This document shows, one piece after another, positions 1 through 13,002 of a DNA stretch of 64,000 nucleotides. Below the pieces are notes generated by a model. It searched no databases. It was not told the DNA's origin and saw only the letters and a program-made list of their open reading frames with translations. The stretch spans positions 10,184,676 to 10,248,675 of the forward strand of contig JBCFYV010000012.1 of assembly GCA_039000515.1 (NCBI GenBank). The letters are read 5' to 3'. Positions within the stretch are counted from its first letter, which is position 1. Every line of letters begins with the position of its first letter. Position numbers and translations under genes: made by a program. This DNA comes from Timema cristinae (lineage: Eukaryota; Arthropoda; Insecta; Phasmatodea; Timematidae).

Positions 1-3000
1 AGGAAAAACAGTAGAAGTTAGTTACTAAAGTTACTAAAACAATGTAATATATTCATACATAAAGTCATGTAATCTGTAGATGTTACTTTTGATAGATATT
101 ATCAATACCTATCAAATAACACAAATAATGTAAGAAAATATTATCAAAGTTGGCCGCAAGGACATATGTTTTGATTTACTCTACTTTTCTTCCAACCAAA
201 ATCAGGGTATATGTCTTAGTATGTGTCTCCACCGAAACGGTTATTAATTCATATTGATCCACGCGGCGTCTAAAATTGATGTCAACTTCTATTTTAGATT
301 ATTGTTTCAAAATGTTATATTTCATTCCGATGTAAAGAACTTCACAAAAATGGTGAGTGTGTTGTGAAAGTGAATATTCCCACAGTTAATGTGTTAAGTA
401 TGATTTAGTATACAATTAATACCGAGCTAATTGGCTAACACAGGGATTTAACGGATTGGATAACAGCCAGACTACATTAATTAGCCAAACCTCGGGACAA
501 ACATGACAGTTTATTTTCGAGTGACAAATTGAAGCCATCAACGTGTATGTATATATATATATAATATATATATATTTTTTCTGTGTGCACTATTATAATT
601 TTTGCATGATAAATCTATATTTTTGTAGGAAGAAACTTATGGACAGTTCTAAAAGTTATTAAAAACATTTCACGCGGAATTATACTAATAATAAAGTTAA
701 ATATAAATTTGTATCGCAAAATATATATATTTGTATTTCCTTAAAGTTCCTTCTTGACATAATTCTAGTTTATTTTCACACAAACACTTGGAATACTCTT
801 ACCAGACTGAATTTAGTCAATAGGTTTAATAAAGTGGCAGAGTCCGTAACACCCGCTTTGGTGGCCGCATGGTCTAAGGCGCTACTCTCGCATTAAACTA
901 GACTGCCGATGACGAGGAGATCGTGGTTCGATCTCAGCGGGTGTACTGACGGTGATTTTTCCTAGATGGTTTCCCACTCTATCTTCACTCAAATATAGGT
1001 ACACTTCCTCTCAATTCAACCTTCCTCATCCCTAACCCATTAGCGTAATAAGTACATAAGTGTCCCGAATGAGTAGTAAGAGACGGCGCTAGAAAAAATC
1101 CCCAGTAAAAGCCATGCTGAATAGGTGTTAGACTCCCCTTGCACAAGTTCATATTTGATACTAAGGTCAAGGTTTAAATCCCAGTGGGTGCATTGGAGGT
1201 GAGTTTCTTACATTAATTTTTTTTTCCCATCACTACCCCACACTAATGCGGGTGCATTTTCCTTACACTAATTATAAACTAAATAAAAATATTACAGTAT
1301 AAAATCAATGTATTAACGAACTAAGAAATCTTTTAACTATTTTGAAAGGTCCGACCGGGGGTGAGGGGACAGGTAGGTCCATGCAAGCTCTAGATGAGCT
1401 TAGTTTGATCCTAGCTGGTTTATAAAATAATTTAAACTTTGTACCATTTTTGTACTATGTTGGCGGTTAGGTGACAAACTTACTATCTTGTGTTAATTTA
1501 TTGGGCTAATAAAACGTGTTTTAATAAAGCACACGATTACTAAATTAAATTTAAAATATATCTAAGCATATTATAATAATTCCAATTATTTAATCAAAGA
1601 CGTGATTGGCTCACTTAATGATTCGAACATAGATTATTTTCGAACATTACAGCCTCAATAATTTGGAATCAAATATCATATCCTCAACCCTACCTTATTT
1701 TGGTCGCTCTTTGTTTAACTACCGGCCCAGACTATACACATTTAATCACACTAATGAAACAGGGGTGGGGAAAGTACCATTTAGAGAAAATGTACTCGCA
1801 TTTGTATGGCAAATGAGTGGGAAACTATTTAAGAAAAAGCACTCATAGTACACCCAGCCGGAACCTAGCCGTGACCTCCCGCCCCCGGTAGACAAAATTA
1901 GATTAACTTGACATTTAGTCCGCGTGTCCACCAATGTGGGTTCTACCATATTAAATTAAGTCTCCAATTTTCCTTACATTAAGTGTAACCTTTAAAATAA
2001 TAATATTAACTAGGGATGAAACCCAAGAACCCTCAAGGAGATCCTAAATTCAAGATTAAAAATATTTTTAAAAATTACAATTTCAAATTGAAATTTGTTT
2101 TAGATCTTTACACTGTTTTTCAATCCCAAGATAATAAGAGAAAATGATTTAGCCAGACCCCAGACTATTAATTTAACACTTAAATTAATGTTATAGTGAA
2201 TTTATAAGAACAAAAATTGCCAACATTTAGCTACTATATATATTTTATTATATTTTTATTTCCTATTAGTATTCTATATGTTAATATTTAATTAAAAAAT
2301 TCATTTTCGAATCCAAGATTCTAGATTCACAGGTAGAATGAAAACTCGGATTCGCGCATGAAATGTCACTTGCAAGTGAAAGGCTCTTTTACACTTCTTG
2401 ACCTGTGCTCGACATTGCAAGGCAGAGTTGTGAAAGTTTCCTTAGCGCGTGGCAAGAGTTCCATTTGTGCGTAAAGATGGTGGCGGTGCGTCTTATATTA
2501 TTCACATAAATCACGTGGTCCCAGACGCAGAAAGCGCGGGAAGGGTAGAGGAAGAGGGACAAGGAATTGAATCTCGCTTTGTCCCTGTATAATCAGGGAG
2601 ATGATTTAGTCCCCTCCCAACACCCCCCGTCTTTTGCTTCCGTGCGATTTACCTGAGAGCACTCTGCTGCTGGTGAAAGGGATTTGTTGTCAAATCTAAA
2701 GGATTTTTTTTTCGTCCTCTTGGTGCCAGCTATTTTCCTCCGTGGTCACGTGGTCCAAGGTGTAAGGTTCATGGTAAGACTGGGTTGTTAGCGATGGAGG
2801 TATTTAAACTACTATCTTACTCACTCCTGTCCTATATATTAATTTGGTAGTAACCTCGTGTTGAACGTAACAATTAAAAGCAAAAGCATGGAGCCCTCTC
2901 ACTCTTTAGAAATAATACTTTGTTTCTAGTTTAGTATCACATTCCTTATGTTGAACTATTTAACAGCAGGGTTATACCAGTAGGTCTACACGTTTTATTA

Positions 3001-4857
3001 AATTATTCTCTCCCACACCAAGGTAATTTAAGGGGTTTGTATTGGAAAGATAACTTATATTAAATATGCCCACATTCACCCGGAAAGGGTATGGGAAGAC
3101 CACATTGTTGGAAACCGTGTCTGGTGCACCCAGCCGATATTTTAAACACTTTGCGGCGAGACTGACTAATTTTTTTGCATGTACACTGGTGTGGGTACCA
3201 CACGTCTAAGAACTAACACTCCCATGTATATTACTAACCACGTATATTACTAATTACCGAACAGCCAGCTCTAGCGCTAGAAAGGGATTGTATTTAGATA
3301 ATAGAATGAATCCACACAGAAATACTGAATTTGTTAAGACAAACCTCCCCTCCTACAAGGCGCTGATTGGTAGCAGAACATTTGTGTTTACAGGTTTGGC
3401 TTTCTCAGGCTGGTTACCCACTCGTGATGTCTACTTTTAACTTGTTTTTTCAAAATTTGCATTATTGAATTTAACTTAATTTCCTAAAATAATATTAAGG
3501 GTTTAAGGAATCTTTTAAGAACGATACATCAATACGTTAAAACTATTTCGTATATTTTTGTTTGTCTGGTTTATTAGCTCAGTTTTTTTTTGTGCACTGC
3601 GTTTGATCTGTCCTTATATTGACATTATTGACGTAGGTGTGATGAAGGTAAAATTTAGAGAAATATTAAGAGAATTTGTGCATTGTGGAAAACCATTTAG
3701 ACACACACACGACCGTGAATCAAATCTCATCCTCCTTCCAAATGCTTACCATTTTCCGGTGAAATCCCAGGTTTATAATCAAAATACATTATATTAAAAT
3801 ATTACTCCCAACTCTTTAAAAATAGATTCATAATCTACCAATTAAATGTATTTATTTTAGTAAATAATGTTTAGCTGTACATATTTTATTTATATCTGCA
3901 TTTTATTTTATTTCAAGAAGATACTTTAACATTACGGTAAGTCCTCGACACACGCGTTTAATTCATTCCGTAGTTTTCAGCGTGATTTGAAAAAAATGTG
4001 CTAGTCGAATGATATTGAAATACGATTTATTTTGAAACACATATCTATCCAGGAGTCGTCCAATGCCCATGGTTATGTAAAACAAACTTTGAGAAAATAA
4101 CTTGTTCTAAAGGTAGAAACAAACCAAATGGTGATGGCATTATCAGTTCTGCGTCAGATAACTAGTAAGTTCATCTATTATTCTTAAAATGGCGCTTGGT
4201 AGATAGCGTTACTAGTTAACCCGAAGTATCGCCACCGCGTAACTCTAACCCGTGCAAGTCAAGGACTCGCGGTACTTGCAATGTTCTTCTGTGGACATAT
4301 CCTTGCTTTCACAACCCCTCTCTTTATATTATCCCCCCCCCCCTCCTCTCAGTGGTAGCATTACGAATGGATGGACGGAGGGTTGCAGCTTGTACAAACT
4401 GGGGTTCATGAGTCAGGCTGCAATTTACTACTTATCTCGCTAAGATCTGTAACCAAGTTACTTCTTGCTCTTTATAGATCTAAGGTTAGCGTCGAGATAG
4501 TCAAAAGGATTACATCTGCTCTACAAAATATAATATATGTGCAGCCTCGGATTCTGTCATCTCTTTACTTTCCATACACGTTGATCCATTAGTAAACAGC
4601 CTTTAGAGAAATCCATTTAATTCAAGAGGTAAAACACATACTTTGGTGAACATGGATGAAATGGGGGAAAACATTTCTAGAGTTTCCAGAGTCAACATTT
4701 TAAATTAACGCTTTAGCTTTGCAGTTTGATAAAATAATCTCAAAGGCATGCTAAATTATACAGTCAAATTTTTCTGGAAATATCATTTTATAAAATACAA
4801 ACTTTTTGCGGCCAATATTTATATCTTTCTACCATATTTTTAATGTTATTATATTTA
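1..4857. other. Gene-free AT-rich stretch with scattered SINE pieces
   Basis: No open frame longer than about 80 codons and no recognisable protein motif is present on either strand. The stretch holds a tRNA-like SINE near 850-1190, probable minus-strand SINE debris near 1700-1915 and 3640-3730 (the shared phrase 'gggaaaccattta' and nearby text recur elsewhere in the window), and a less AT-rich patch at about 2340-2760. It could be intergenic or part of a very long intron of a gene whose exons lie outside the window. Confidence 0.5.
853..1190 (+). mobile_element. tRNA-derived SINE
   Basis: The head at about 861-941 has a tRNA-like box A (ggccgcatggtctaaggcg) and a box B (gatcgtggttcgatctcag) about 60 bases further on. 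The body (cacttcctctcaattcaac, then ttagcgtaataagtacataag) also follows a tRNA-like head at 15662-15880. A similar head occurs at 21823-21960, so the family is dispersed. It is not a working tRNA gene: the anticodon arm does not fold cleanly and a long tail follows. Confidence 0.6.
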
Positions 4858-5485
4858 CAGCATCACGCTGAATGGGGCAGAAACTTGGACTCTTAGGAAT
4901 ATAGAAAAGAAATACTTGGAGAGCTTTGAAATGTGGCGCTGGGCAAGACTTGAGAGGAGAACCATTTTGGATGTGATTATTCGGTACAAAGCCAACTGGA
5001 TCGGACACATCCTTAAATTATTATTATTATTATTATTATTATTAGCACCGCGTCTTACTACACGTTCGGGTTATACGCACTTACGCTAATGTGTAATGGT
5101 AGGGTGATTATGAGATGAAATGGAGGACCTACAGTTTAACGTGGAATCCGAACCACGGTGGAGGCCTGGCATTCCCCACATTCACAAGATGTATTGTCAG
5201 AGGTGAAGGAAGGGTTTGGTAATCAGATAAATCTGTGCCGGGACCGAGGATTGAACCCCGGCCGCCAGCACAGAAGTCCGACACCTTACCCCTAGACCAC
5301 CAGGTCACCTACCACATCCTTAAAAAGAGCTGTCTTCTGCACAGTGACATAGAAGGACAGGTCGAGGAAAGAGGAGCTTAGGAAGAAAGAGGATTCAAAT
5401 ATTAGATGACTTGAAGGGAAAAAAAGGAAACTCTGGGAGCTCAAGAAGGAGGCGGAGTACAGAATGCATTTACGGTCAAAGTTCA
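4858..5485 (+). pseudogene. Non-LTR retrotransposon (LINE) reverse transcriptase C-terminal fragment
   Basis: Translation gives a short piece with the phrases GAETWTL, YLESFEMW and, shortly after, ANWIGHIL. These are typical of the C-terminal tail of non-LTR retrotransposon reverse transcriptases. The fragment resumes after an inserted SINE at 5018-5312 (CLLHSDIEG, then a basic tail) and is broken by stop codons. It is dead and strongly 5'-truncated. The clade cannot be set from so short a piece. Confidence 0.65.
5018..5312 (-). mobile_element. tRNA-derived SINE, (ATT)n tail, nested in a LINE
   Basis: Read on the minus strand it starts with a tRNA-like head (gacctggtggtctaggggta; box B ggttcaatcctcgg) and ends in a (TAA)n tail. 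A 12-bp target duplication, CACATCCTTAAA, flanks it at 5006-5017 and 5313-5324, which fixes its limits. The insertion splits the LINE fragment inside the WIGHIL coding stretch. Copies of the same family lie at 36331-36650, 39670-39990 and 55280-55555. Confidence 0.85.
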
Positions 5486-5684
5486 CTGACAAAAAGTAAT
5501 GAACCTGTCGTAAGAAAAAAATACCTAATACTAATAATAAGAGCTATTAATAAAAATCTATCAAACATGACAGCTGCATATAACATGATTTGACGTAAAA
5601 ATACGTGAAAGTAGAACAAATATATTTTATAACTATCAGATAAGTTTAAACTTTAGTTAGAGGAAATTTATCGAGGTTGACAAC

Positions 5685-5850
5685 CGTGCTCGTAGTATAG
5701 TGGTCAGAACACTTGGATTCTGACATACAGACATAGAGGTCCAAAGTTCAATTACCGGCTGGTACCTGGGGATTTTTCTCGAAATGCGAATAATTTCCAT
5801 GGCTACCAGGGCTGTGTTGATTAGGATTAGGTTAGTTTGAGCTTCATTGA
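5685..5850 (+). mobile_element. tRNA-like SINE (Asp/Glu-like head)
   Basis: The text 'ctcgtagtatagtggtcag' resembles the 5' half of tRNA-Asp or tRNA-Glu and works as box A. 'ggtccaaagttcaattacc' is a decayed box B. A non-tRNA body follows. It is read as a SINE head because the acceptor stem is absent and the sequence runs on into repeat-like text. It belongs to a different family from the (ATT)n SINE. Confidence 0.5.
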
Positions 5851-6555
5851 TTTCACCCCGTCATATTCACCATCATCATCCTATCATCTCATCAAAAGTT
5901 TACAGCAAAAAATAAAGAGGTTGGAAATGGAAGTAGAAAACTTAAGAGCATAAAATAAGGCTTTAAAGATAGAGGACGCTAAATTGAAATAGAGGCCCAG
6001 CTCAAAAGGCATGGAAAGAGCCCCCACGAAAAATGATGTACTAGTAGTACGTCCGGGTATTCCCTGGGCTCCGGTATGTTAGTACTGGCTAATAGTGGTG
6101 GGCACAATCGAGTAAAAATAATCGAGTTACTCGATTGTGTTGTGTAATCGGTTGTACTCGATTCTTCCGGGATTACTCGAGTAACTTTACTCGGTCCTTG
6201 TTATTCTTTTATTTACTCTTTTCTTACCAGCTGAGTGAGAATCGGCCTTATAGACTGGACTGTTTACCATGCTATTTCCATTTAAAAGGCATATTCCCTT
6301 AGAGCTCATTTTTCACCAACAGTTTCTGCCACTACGCAAAAATGACCCTTAATGGTTTAAATGTTGCCCATACATTTTCAATACAAAATACTCGCAGATG
6401 TAAAGTACACAATCGAAAAGCATGCTAACTAAGGTTATAACATTTCCGATTTTTTTTAAAAGTACTCGATGAAAGTTACTCGATTCTTTTTACTCGCACC
6501 TCAGCAGTTATATTTCCACAATCGGAACCAATTATTGTCTTTCTTAATTTATTGA

Positions 6556-6930
6556 TTACTAGATAGCTGTTGCCCGCGGCTTTGCTCGCGTGGAAGTTGA
6601 TTATATACAAATACGAAAATATACATATGTATTTACAGATTAATTTAAAATATTACGTTACGTTTATGACCATAACTTGACCTCAGATCAAAAATAATGC
6701 AAGTCCGATACAAACTTTCACCCCCTTTTTCATCCCTTATTAAATAAAATTTCCAAAATTCCTGATACACGTATTTATTTGTTTTACGTCAATAACCGAA
6801 ATACAAAATTTTGTTTATGTAACTTTCAAAATGACGGACTTTCATACATATTATCATCCCCTATTTTGACCCCTTTGGGGTGGAATTTTCTAAATTCCTT
6901 TATAAAACTGAATATTTGATCGAAGATAAC
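6556..6930 (+). repeat. Retroelement-derived repeat (RTE-like 3' end?)
   Basis: It begins with 'actagatagctgttgcccg' and 'cggctttgctcgcgtgg'. I recall this phrase from the 3' regions of dispersed retroelements in many insects. No coding remains. A comparable phrase on the other strand occurs near 57780-57840. The class is uncertain. Confidence 0.35.
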
Positions 6931-7009
6931 ATATTTAAAAAAAATCACGTCCTACCGTCTGTTAGGTTATACGCATATTGGAATTACTCTACTGGAGTGG
7001 GGATGAGGA

Positions 7010-7170
7010 GGGAAGCATTTTAGAGGTGATCTAACCGCATTTGCGTAGAAGAAGAGTGGGAAACCATTTAGGAACAAACCGTCCCAATAGACCCATCCAG
7101 GATTCGAGCCCCGCTCTCCCCGTCAACAGACCAGTCTAACACGAGAGTGAAGCCTTAGACCATCGGGCCT
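7010..7170 (-). mobile_element. tRNA-like SINE inside the hAT element
   Basis: On the minus strand the head reads 'ggcccgatggtctaaggct' (box A), followed by 'gagcggggctcgaatcctgg' (box B-like) and the phrase 'aaatggtttcccactcttc', which also occurs in the SINE near 960. It lies between the two ends of the hAT element and so inserted after it, or was carried by it. Confidence 0.5.
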
Positions 7171-7631
7171 CATAAGTAATGATGTCACAAATAAATGTTT
7201 TCCCTTTTAAAAAAGTACAATTATTATGAATTTATTTAGCAAGAATTTAAAAAGAAGTTTATTTTATTAAAAAGATAAAAAAAATGTTAATCTTTTTTAT
7301 TGTGAGACTTCTTAAAACGCATACTTTTGTATTGGACTGTACATGCAACATGAAACCTGAAGATAACACTGTCAGTGTCAACTGCCCCCTACAGGAAGAG
7401 ATTATGGACTTGCTATTAGTATCGAATTCCATTGCAAGACTCCCGAGTAATGTTGTCCAACCGATTGCCATGGGACGATTCGTTAAAAATTACTCGAGTA
7501 ACTTTACTCGATTACGCGATTCTTTTTAAAGAGAATCGAATAATTACTCGATTCCTAGAATTACTCGATTGTGCCCATCACTACTGGCTAATCTTTCCGC
7601 AAACTGAACCACAGATCATAGAGCTCAAAAC

Positions 7632-7632
7632 A

Positions 7633-7699
<67 letters not shown>
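7632..7699. repeat. (ATT)n microsatellite
   Basis: About 68 bases of perfect ATT repeat. It produces a false poly-isoleucine open frame. It may be the leftover tail of an (ATT)n SINE, but no SINE head is recognisable next to it. Confidence 0.9.
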
Positions 7700-7704
<5 letters not shown>

Positions 7705-10700
7705 GAGGTTTCCGGTAAGGATTGCTAACTTTTGTTAATTCACCGGAGAAAGAAAGGACCTTTACTGAGAGTTCACAAATAAAAATTGAAGTTTTTAGAA
7801 GGCAGTGTGTGTGTGGAGGGGTTGTGGTTTCTAGGTAAAAGTAATTGTAAAACGTGAGTTTGACTCATACACTAGTCGAAGCTTGTGTCTTACAAAAGTA
7901 TTGACTGATTTGCGCGAGATAATGTCAATGAATAGTTTTAATGATTTAAAGGAACTTAGTGACAATCTTCTTTTAGAGTGAGGTTTTTTTAAGGTACACA
8001 TATTGACTTAAAAATCGAGGCAGCTACAAAAAACTTCACCTACTATCTCGATACCTTTTACCCTCCCTCTTGAACTCGAATCCCCCTGCCCTTATTTTCC
8101 CCTTCACCCAATTCGTCAAGATTTACTCTCCCTTCCCACCCCCACTCCTCATCCCAACACAAACAGCCGCTATTCGTCTTTTGAGGATTGTGTTCCATTA
8201 TACATAACATTTCATGCTGCGCCAATGTCATCCCTTCCTCGTCTTGGTTTGGGTTTGCGGAGTAAGGGGTGGGGAAGTACTAGCCTTTCAATCTTCATTA
8301 GGGCCGTCACCGCTATGAGTGAGAGCGCCACCTGACATGCTGCTCTCGTGGGAGACTTGTGTCCCCTCTACTGCAGGGACGAGCCAGACGGAAAATCAAC
8401 TACTCTGGAGAATCCAACGAACTTGTGCATGCACGAATATTTCTCATAAACAAATGAGGAACTATACAAGGCTATGACTATTGATCGGTCTTTCGAATCC
8501 TTAAATATATCGAACTCTTAAGGATATTCTAGATTCGAGGATTTAAAAGAAATGTCTGATTTGATATTCTAAAAATAAAATAAAAAGTTTGAATTGTATT
8601 TTATTAGCTATTATGATTATTACATTTTCCTGGAGAAGACCAATGTTGTTAACGGAAAAAACCCAATAACTAGACCCAAGACAATTTATTTATCATATTG
8701 TGAACAAAATAAAATTTTAAGGAGAAACAAACATCATAAGTATATGGACGTAAACAATTATGTTTATTATGTTTTCTAAGATTCAGTTTCTAGATTCGGG
8801 ATTCGTAGTTAAAATAAAGATTTGGTTTTCAAGGAAAAGTGGAATCTACTCAACTCTAGCTATGGCTCAAAAATATTTCCACGGGTTGATGTTCCTCCAC
8901 TTCTTCCAGGATGAACTTTTATCACAAATATTTGTCTCGGCATTGCGTATTTCACTATAGTCATGCGTTACTTCATCATACACATGTTAAAAACTAGTCC
9001 CATATTCACATGGCTGAGAGTCAGATCGAACCTCTCGGGTCGAAGTCAGGAGTGGTGACCGTTATCATCAGCCTTCCAGTTAGAATCTTATTCATGCAAT
9101 AAATACAGAGTTCGGTAGATGACTTTTTAGTAACTAGATTGTTATTATGTTTATTATTTTTATTCATTTGGTAATGAAAAGTTGAAAATTAATACGGAGG
9201 ATGATTATTTGGCGGAGGGTAGTAGTTGGAGGCAGTTTATTAAGTTGATAATAATAATCCTAGAATAATTTTATACCTATTAGTTTGAAGTTGTTGGCAG
9301 TAAAATTTTGTATAGAAGGTGGTGGATTATGACACACATAATGCATGGATAACACATTATTTATTCTCAGCAACATTGTTTCTATTCTACTAGTACCACA
9401 ACACGTAGTGGGGGCCAAGTTGTTTAAGGCGTCAGACTCGTGTCACATTTCGTATTCGTTGACGGAGAGGTCAAAGTTTGAATCCCGGCTGGATACACTG
9501 GAAACTATTTCCCAAGATAGTTTTAACTGTGACTTCATCCTGTTCTCTTCAAACCAATTTGGGTTCATTTACTCTAAGATATACCCTCCTCATCTTTAGC
9601 CTCTAAACTAAGCAGCTAGTAGCACTTGAGTTGAAGAAACGAAATACTAACAAACGGAGATCAGAGCATTTGAATATATTAGTTTAAAAATAACATATAT
9701 ACATTTAGATAGTAATATATTAAACCCTTACAAGTTCTTCTTTCTATAATAATAAAACATCAATAGTATTTTTTTTAATGTTAAATATTTACTCAAATTT
9801 CACATGTGTTGTATTTTTATAAACGTGAATGTAACATTTTCTCCAATAATACGTGTTAAGGTTTCGCGTTTAAAACATATTAAATTCCTAAAAACTTTCT
9901 CGTCTATCGGATTTCTCTTCCCCCTCTAACCCTCTCCACTCCCACCCAACACACATCAGCAGCGGTGTGCACCCCCCGTCGATATTTTAACGAGTGAGAA
10001 AGCCGATAGACATCGTGTGTACATTAGAGGCCCAAAGATCCCGCCCGCCTCGCCAGGTCCCAGGTGCTGTAGAATTGGGAGAGAGGGGAAAACATCTCGC
10101 TTCATAGCGATATATCTGCTATCGTCGAGGATTCCATTTGGGGAGAGGGTGGAAGGTAAATTACCTAGGGCACGACGGATCGAAGGGAAATGATGGGCCC
10201 ACGAACCACATGCGGTCCGATGAATATTTATTTACGGTCCCTTTCCAAGGAGTTGTAAAGGATGTTATCGCTTACCTCGACAAGTATTTAAGAGTTTAGC
10301 GTATGTTGGTAGGAGGAATTTGAGGTTAAAATGTATTTTATAGCGTGGTGGTAGGAATGTACCCAGGTTGTTAGACGGCAGTTGGTGTTTAGGGTCACGT
10401 GTGGTATGTTAATGTTAACTACACCAAGTATCCTTGTATATTGCCGCACTTTCACTTCGTGAATAATAAATAGAGATTTGGCAATAAATATCTGTGTTAA
10501 AAGAGTAGATGTACAGTCAAGTTTTCATAGAAATAGCCTTTTAGAAAAATTAAAGCAAACTTTCTTTAACAAAATATATACTATATAACAAAATTGTTTG
10601 TATATATAAGTATACAATGTTGTTGCTTTTAAAATTGTTTATATATAAAATTACTCTTATACACATACAATTTTTCTGCGTTTTAAATTGTGTATGTATA

Positions 10701-13002
10701 GCATGTATATATATGTGTGTGTGTTACTGTGAATGTGCTGAATGTGATGAGTTTGTACAGTCACCGGTGATTCTATAAAGCCACTGGTTCAGTTGAGGGA
10801 ATGTAAAAAATTATTTACTATTTCACATACTCGCCGAACATTTCACAAAATCTCCGGTGAATTTACAAAATTACCATCAACCAGTAGTGAATTTTAATAA
10901 GTCACATTAAAACTAGGTTTGGTAAGGTTAATTTAGACTAGTTTATTTTAAGTTTATTTTAGCTTAAGTTATGTTAGGTTAGCTTGAATTTATGTTCTAT
11001 ATTTTCATCCACATACACGAGATACACGGAAAGTTATAAAATCACTGTTAAATTTAGGTAAATCCTATTATTTGTTAAATAAACCATCGCTTTCGGTGAT
11101 TCTATACATTCATTAGCTATTTTTCAAAATATTGAATTCAGCACATTCACAGTAATATACATATATAATTTTAAAAAGCAACTAAAGGCGTGTGTTCATT
11201 GTTGTATAAAGTTTTATTATTTTTAGCTTTGACATGCATCGACGTGAAATCTTTCATTGACGTACTAAATACACACTTTTATAACTAAACTACTGGGGAA
11301 AAGGGGCAGTTTAAAAAGAACTACAGTATTGCGTGAAGGTAAGAATGAAACGCCAATGAACAATAGAATGGAGAGTTAAATTATTAGAGTCGTAGACCGA
11401 AACCACTCTCGCCCTTGATCTTTTTGTCACGTTCCTCCAGAGGAAGACCACTTAAGATGGGAATGTAGAAAACTCAAGTAAAGGAAGTGTTTTGCACTTT
11501 TCAATAGAAAAACTATTTATTTTTTGCCAAAATAAATAAAATATTTCTCTTATATAAACATATACATAATATTGTTAACATGATGATATCATTTCTTGAA
11601 TATCTGTCATGAGCATAGTGGCGTTAGACGAAAAACTTTTTAAAGGAAGAGAAAAGTTGTCATTAAATTTCAGGACACTCTCGATCGATATTCAAGACAT
11701 TGTTGTAGTCACTAATTGGAAAAAGTTAAACTCTTTGTTCTTACTGGAGAACTGTTTGATTTCCTTTGACCGAAAAAAGATTTTATGAAAATAAAACTGC
11801 AAAAATACTACCCTTGGACTGCGTTTCTTACACTCCAGCCTGTCTCACCACAGCGGATATCACCTAAACTAAACGAGGAGGGTAATATAGTTCAAACCAA
11901 CGTCTGATCACGGTGCGGTTTTCTGTATTCTAATTTAGATTAAAAGATAGTGGAATCGACAAGTGGGAAAAATGTTTGCCGTATATTTTTTAAATAACAC
12001 AGAATTTAAAAATAATTATTAAAAAACAAAAAACATGCAATTGATTCCAATTTTGCTGCTGTCAAATGAATGCAGAAAACCGCGCTTCGATACAATTTCT
12101 GGTTCTAGCGTAACTTTTTATCGAATATTTCGGCTAATCGGCCGTGAGATGGGCTCTTAAGACCCCCGGTTGTGGCAGTGTGCCATTTCCTAAGGGGTAA
12201 GATAATACTTCCATCAATCGATTCCAAAACTTTTAATTGAGAAACTAGAACCTTAATGAGGTCAAAATAATCATAATTGGATGTAAATTAGTGAGGCAGT
12301 TGTATATAAAGAGAATAGTGAAAATAAAAATTACCAAGATGTTAAAGAGATTACGAGTGAAATACTATTTTCTTATCTTACGTTGTATATAAACAGGGGT
12401 AGGGTCACTGATCTGGAAGTATTGGGGCGGTGGAAGTGTTAAGAGAAGGTCGTGTAGTCAGATAAGCCTCGTTCGTCTTCTGGAGAAAGCTATTAAAACA
12501 TAAGGCAAGAGAGGAGGAGAGAGTAGAGGGTCTTCAGGTAGCTCTACCCCCCCCCCCCCACTCTCTTCCTACCACCAATCCTTGCTATGTCCTTCAGGTT
12601 CATGGTTGGTGAGGGGAGATGGATGATGATGAGGCTAGGGATGTAAAGAGGTGAGGGGGAAGAATAGATTAAACAGAAAAGGGGGAGAAGTGAATTAAAG
12701 AAAGCAATAAGGTTTCTGGAAGGAGATGGGGGAGTAAGAAGTTGGGGTGTGTGACGAAAAGTGCAAGATGACGACTTTGTAAGGGAAGCAAACGGGGGAG
12801 AGGGGTAAAGTTGGGCTTGAGAAATTTTGTAAAAGTACACTGGTCCCATCAAGATTTGATTGGAAGGACGAACACTTATCTAATTTCAAAATTAAATCCT
12901 CTACCCTGGATAAGTCACTAAGGAGAACTTGTACAAGTCCAAGGTATCGTGGTATGATTCCGAGCTATACCTAAAATAGCTAGTGGACCTCTAAGTTTTG
13001 TT
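7700..13002. other. Gene-free stretch
   Basis: No supported gene. It contains a decayed tRNA-like SINE at about 9405-9600, AT-rich low-complexity DNA around 10560-10720 with GT and TA runs, a less AT-rich block at about 9900-10240, and a poly-C run near 12545-12560. The GC-richer blocks near 8040-8400 and 9900-10240 show no coding motif. They could be regulatory or simply unrecognised repeat. Confidence 0.5.
9405..9600 (+). mobile_element. Decayed tRNA-like SINE
   Basis: 'gggggccaagttgtttaagg' resembles box A, and 'aagtttgaatcccggctgg' box B. The body keeps the 'ggaaactatttcccaagata' and 'gggttcatttactctaagat' phrases, which are related to the SINE bodies near 960-1010. It is diverged, with limits estimated by eye. 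Confidence 0.45.

Larger units (their letters stand above)
6093..7583. mobile_element. hAT-type non-autonomous DNA transposon (1.49 kb)
   Basis: The ends are inverted (left TAGTGGTGGGCACAATCGAG; right end the reverse complement of TAGTGATGGGCACAATCGAG) and an exact 8-bp target duplication, CTGGCTAA, lies at 6085-6092 and 7584-7591. Eight-base duplications are typical of hAT elements. Both ends are packed with copies of a TTACTCGA(T/G) motif in both orientations, as expected for subterminal transposase sites. No transposase frame is visible inside. The middle holds a retroelement-like piece (about 6556-6930) and a minus-strand tRNA-like SINE (about 7010-7170), both probably later insertions. 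Confidence 0.75.

Noticed and set aside
7432..7728. 98-codon frame with a poly-Ile tail
   Set aside because: Created by the (ATT)n microsatellite.
12544..12852. Ser/Pro-rich 102-codon minus-strand frame
   Set aside because: Arises from purine-rich low-complexity DNA and a poly-C run; no motif or splice context.
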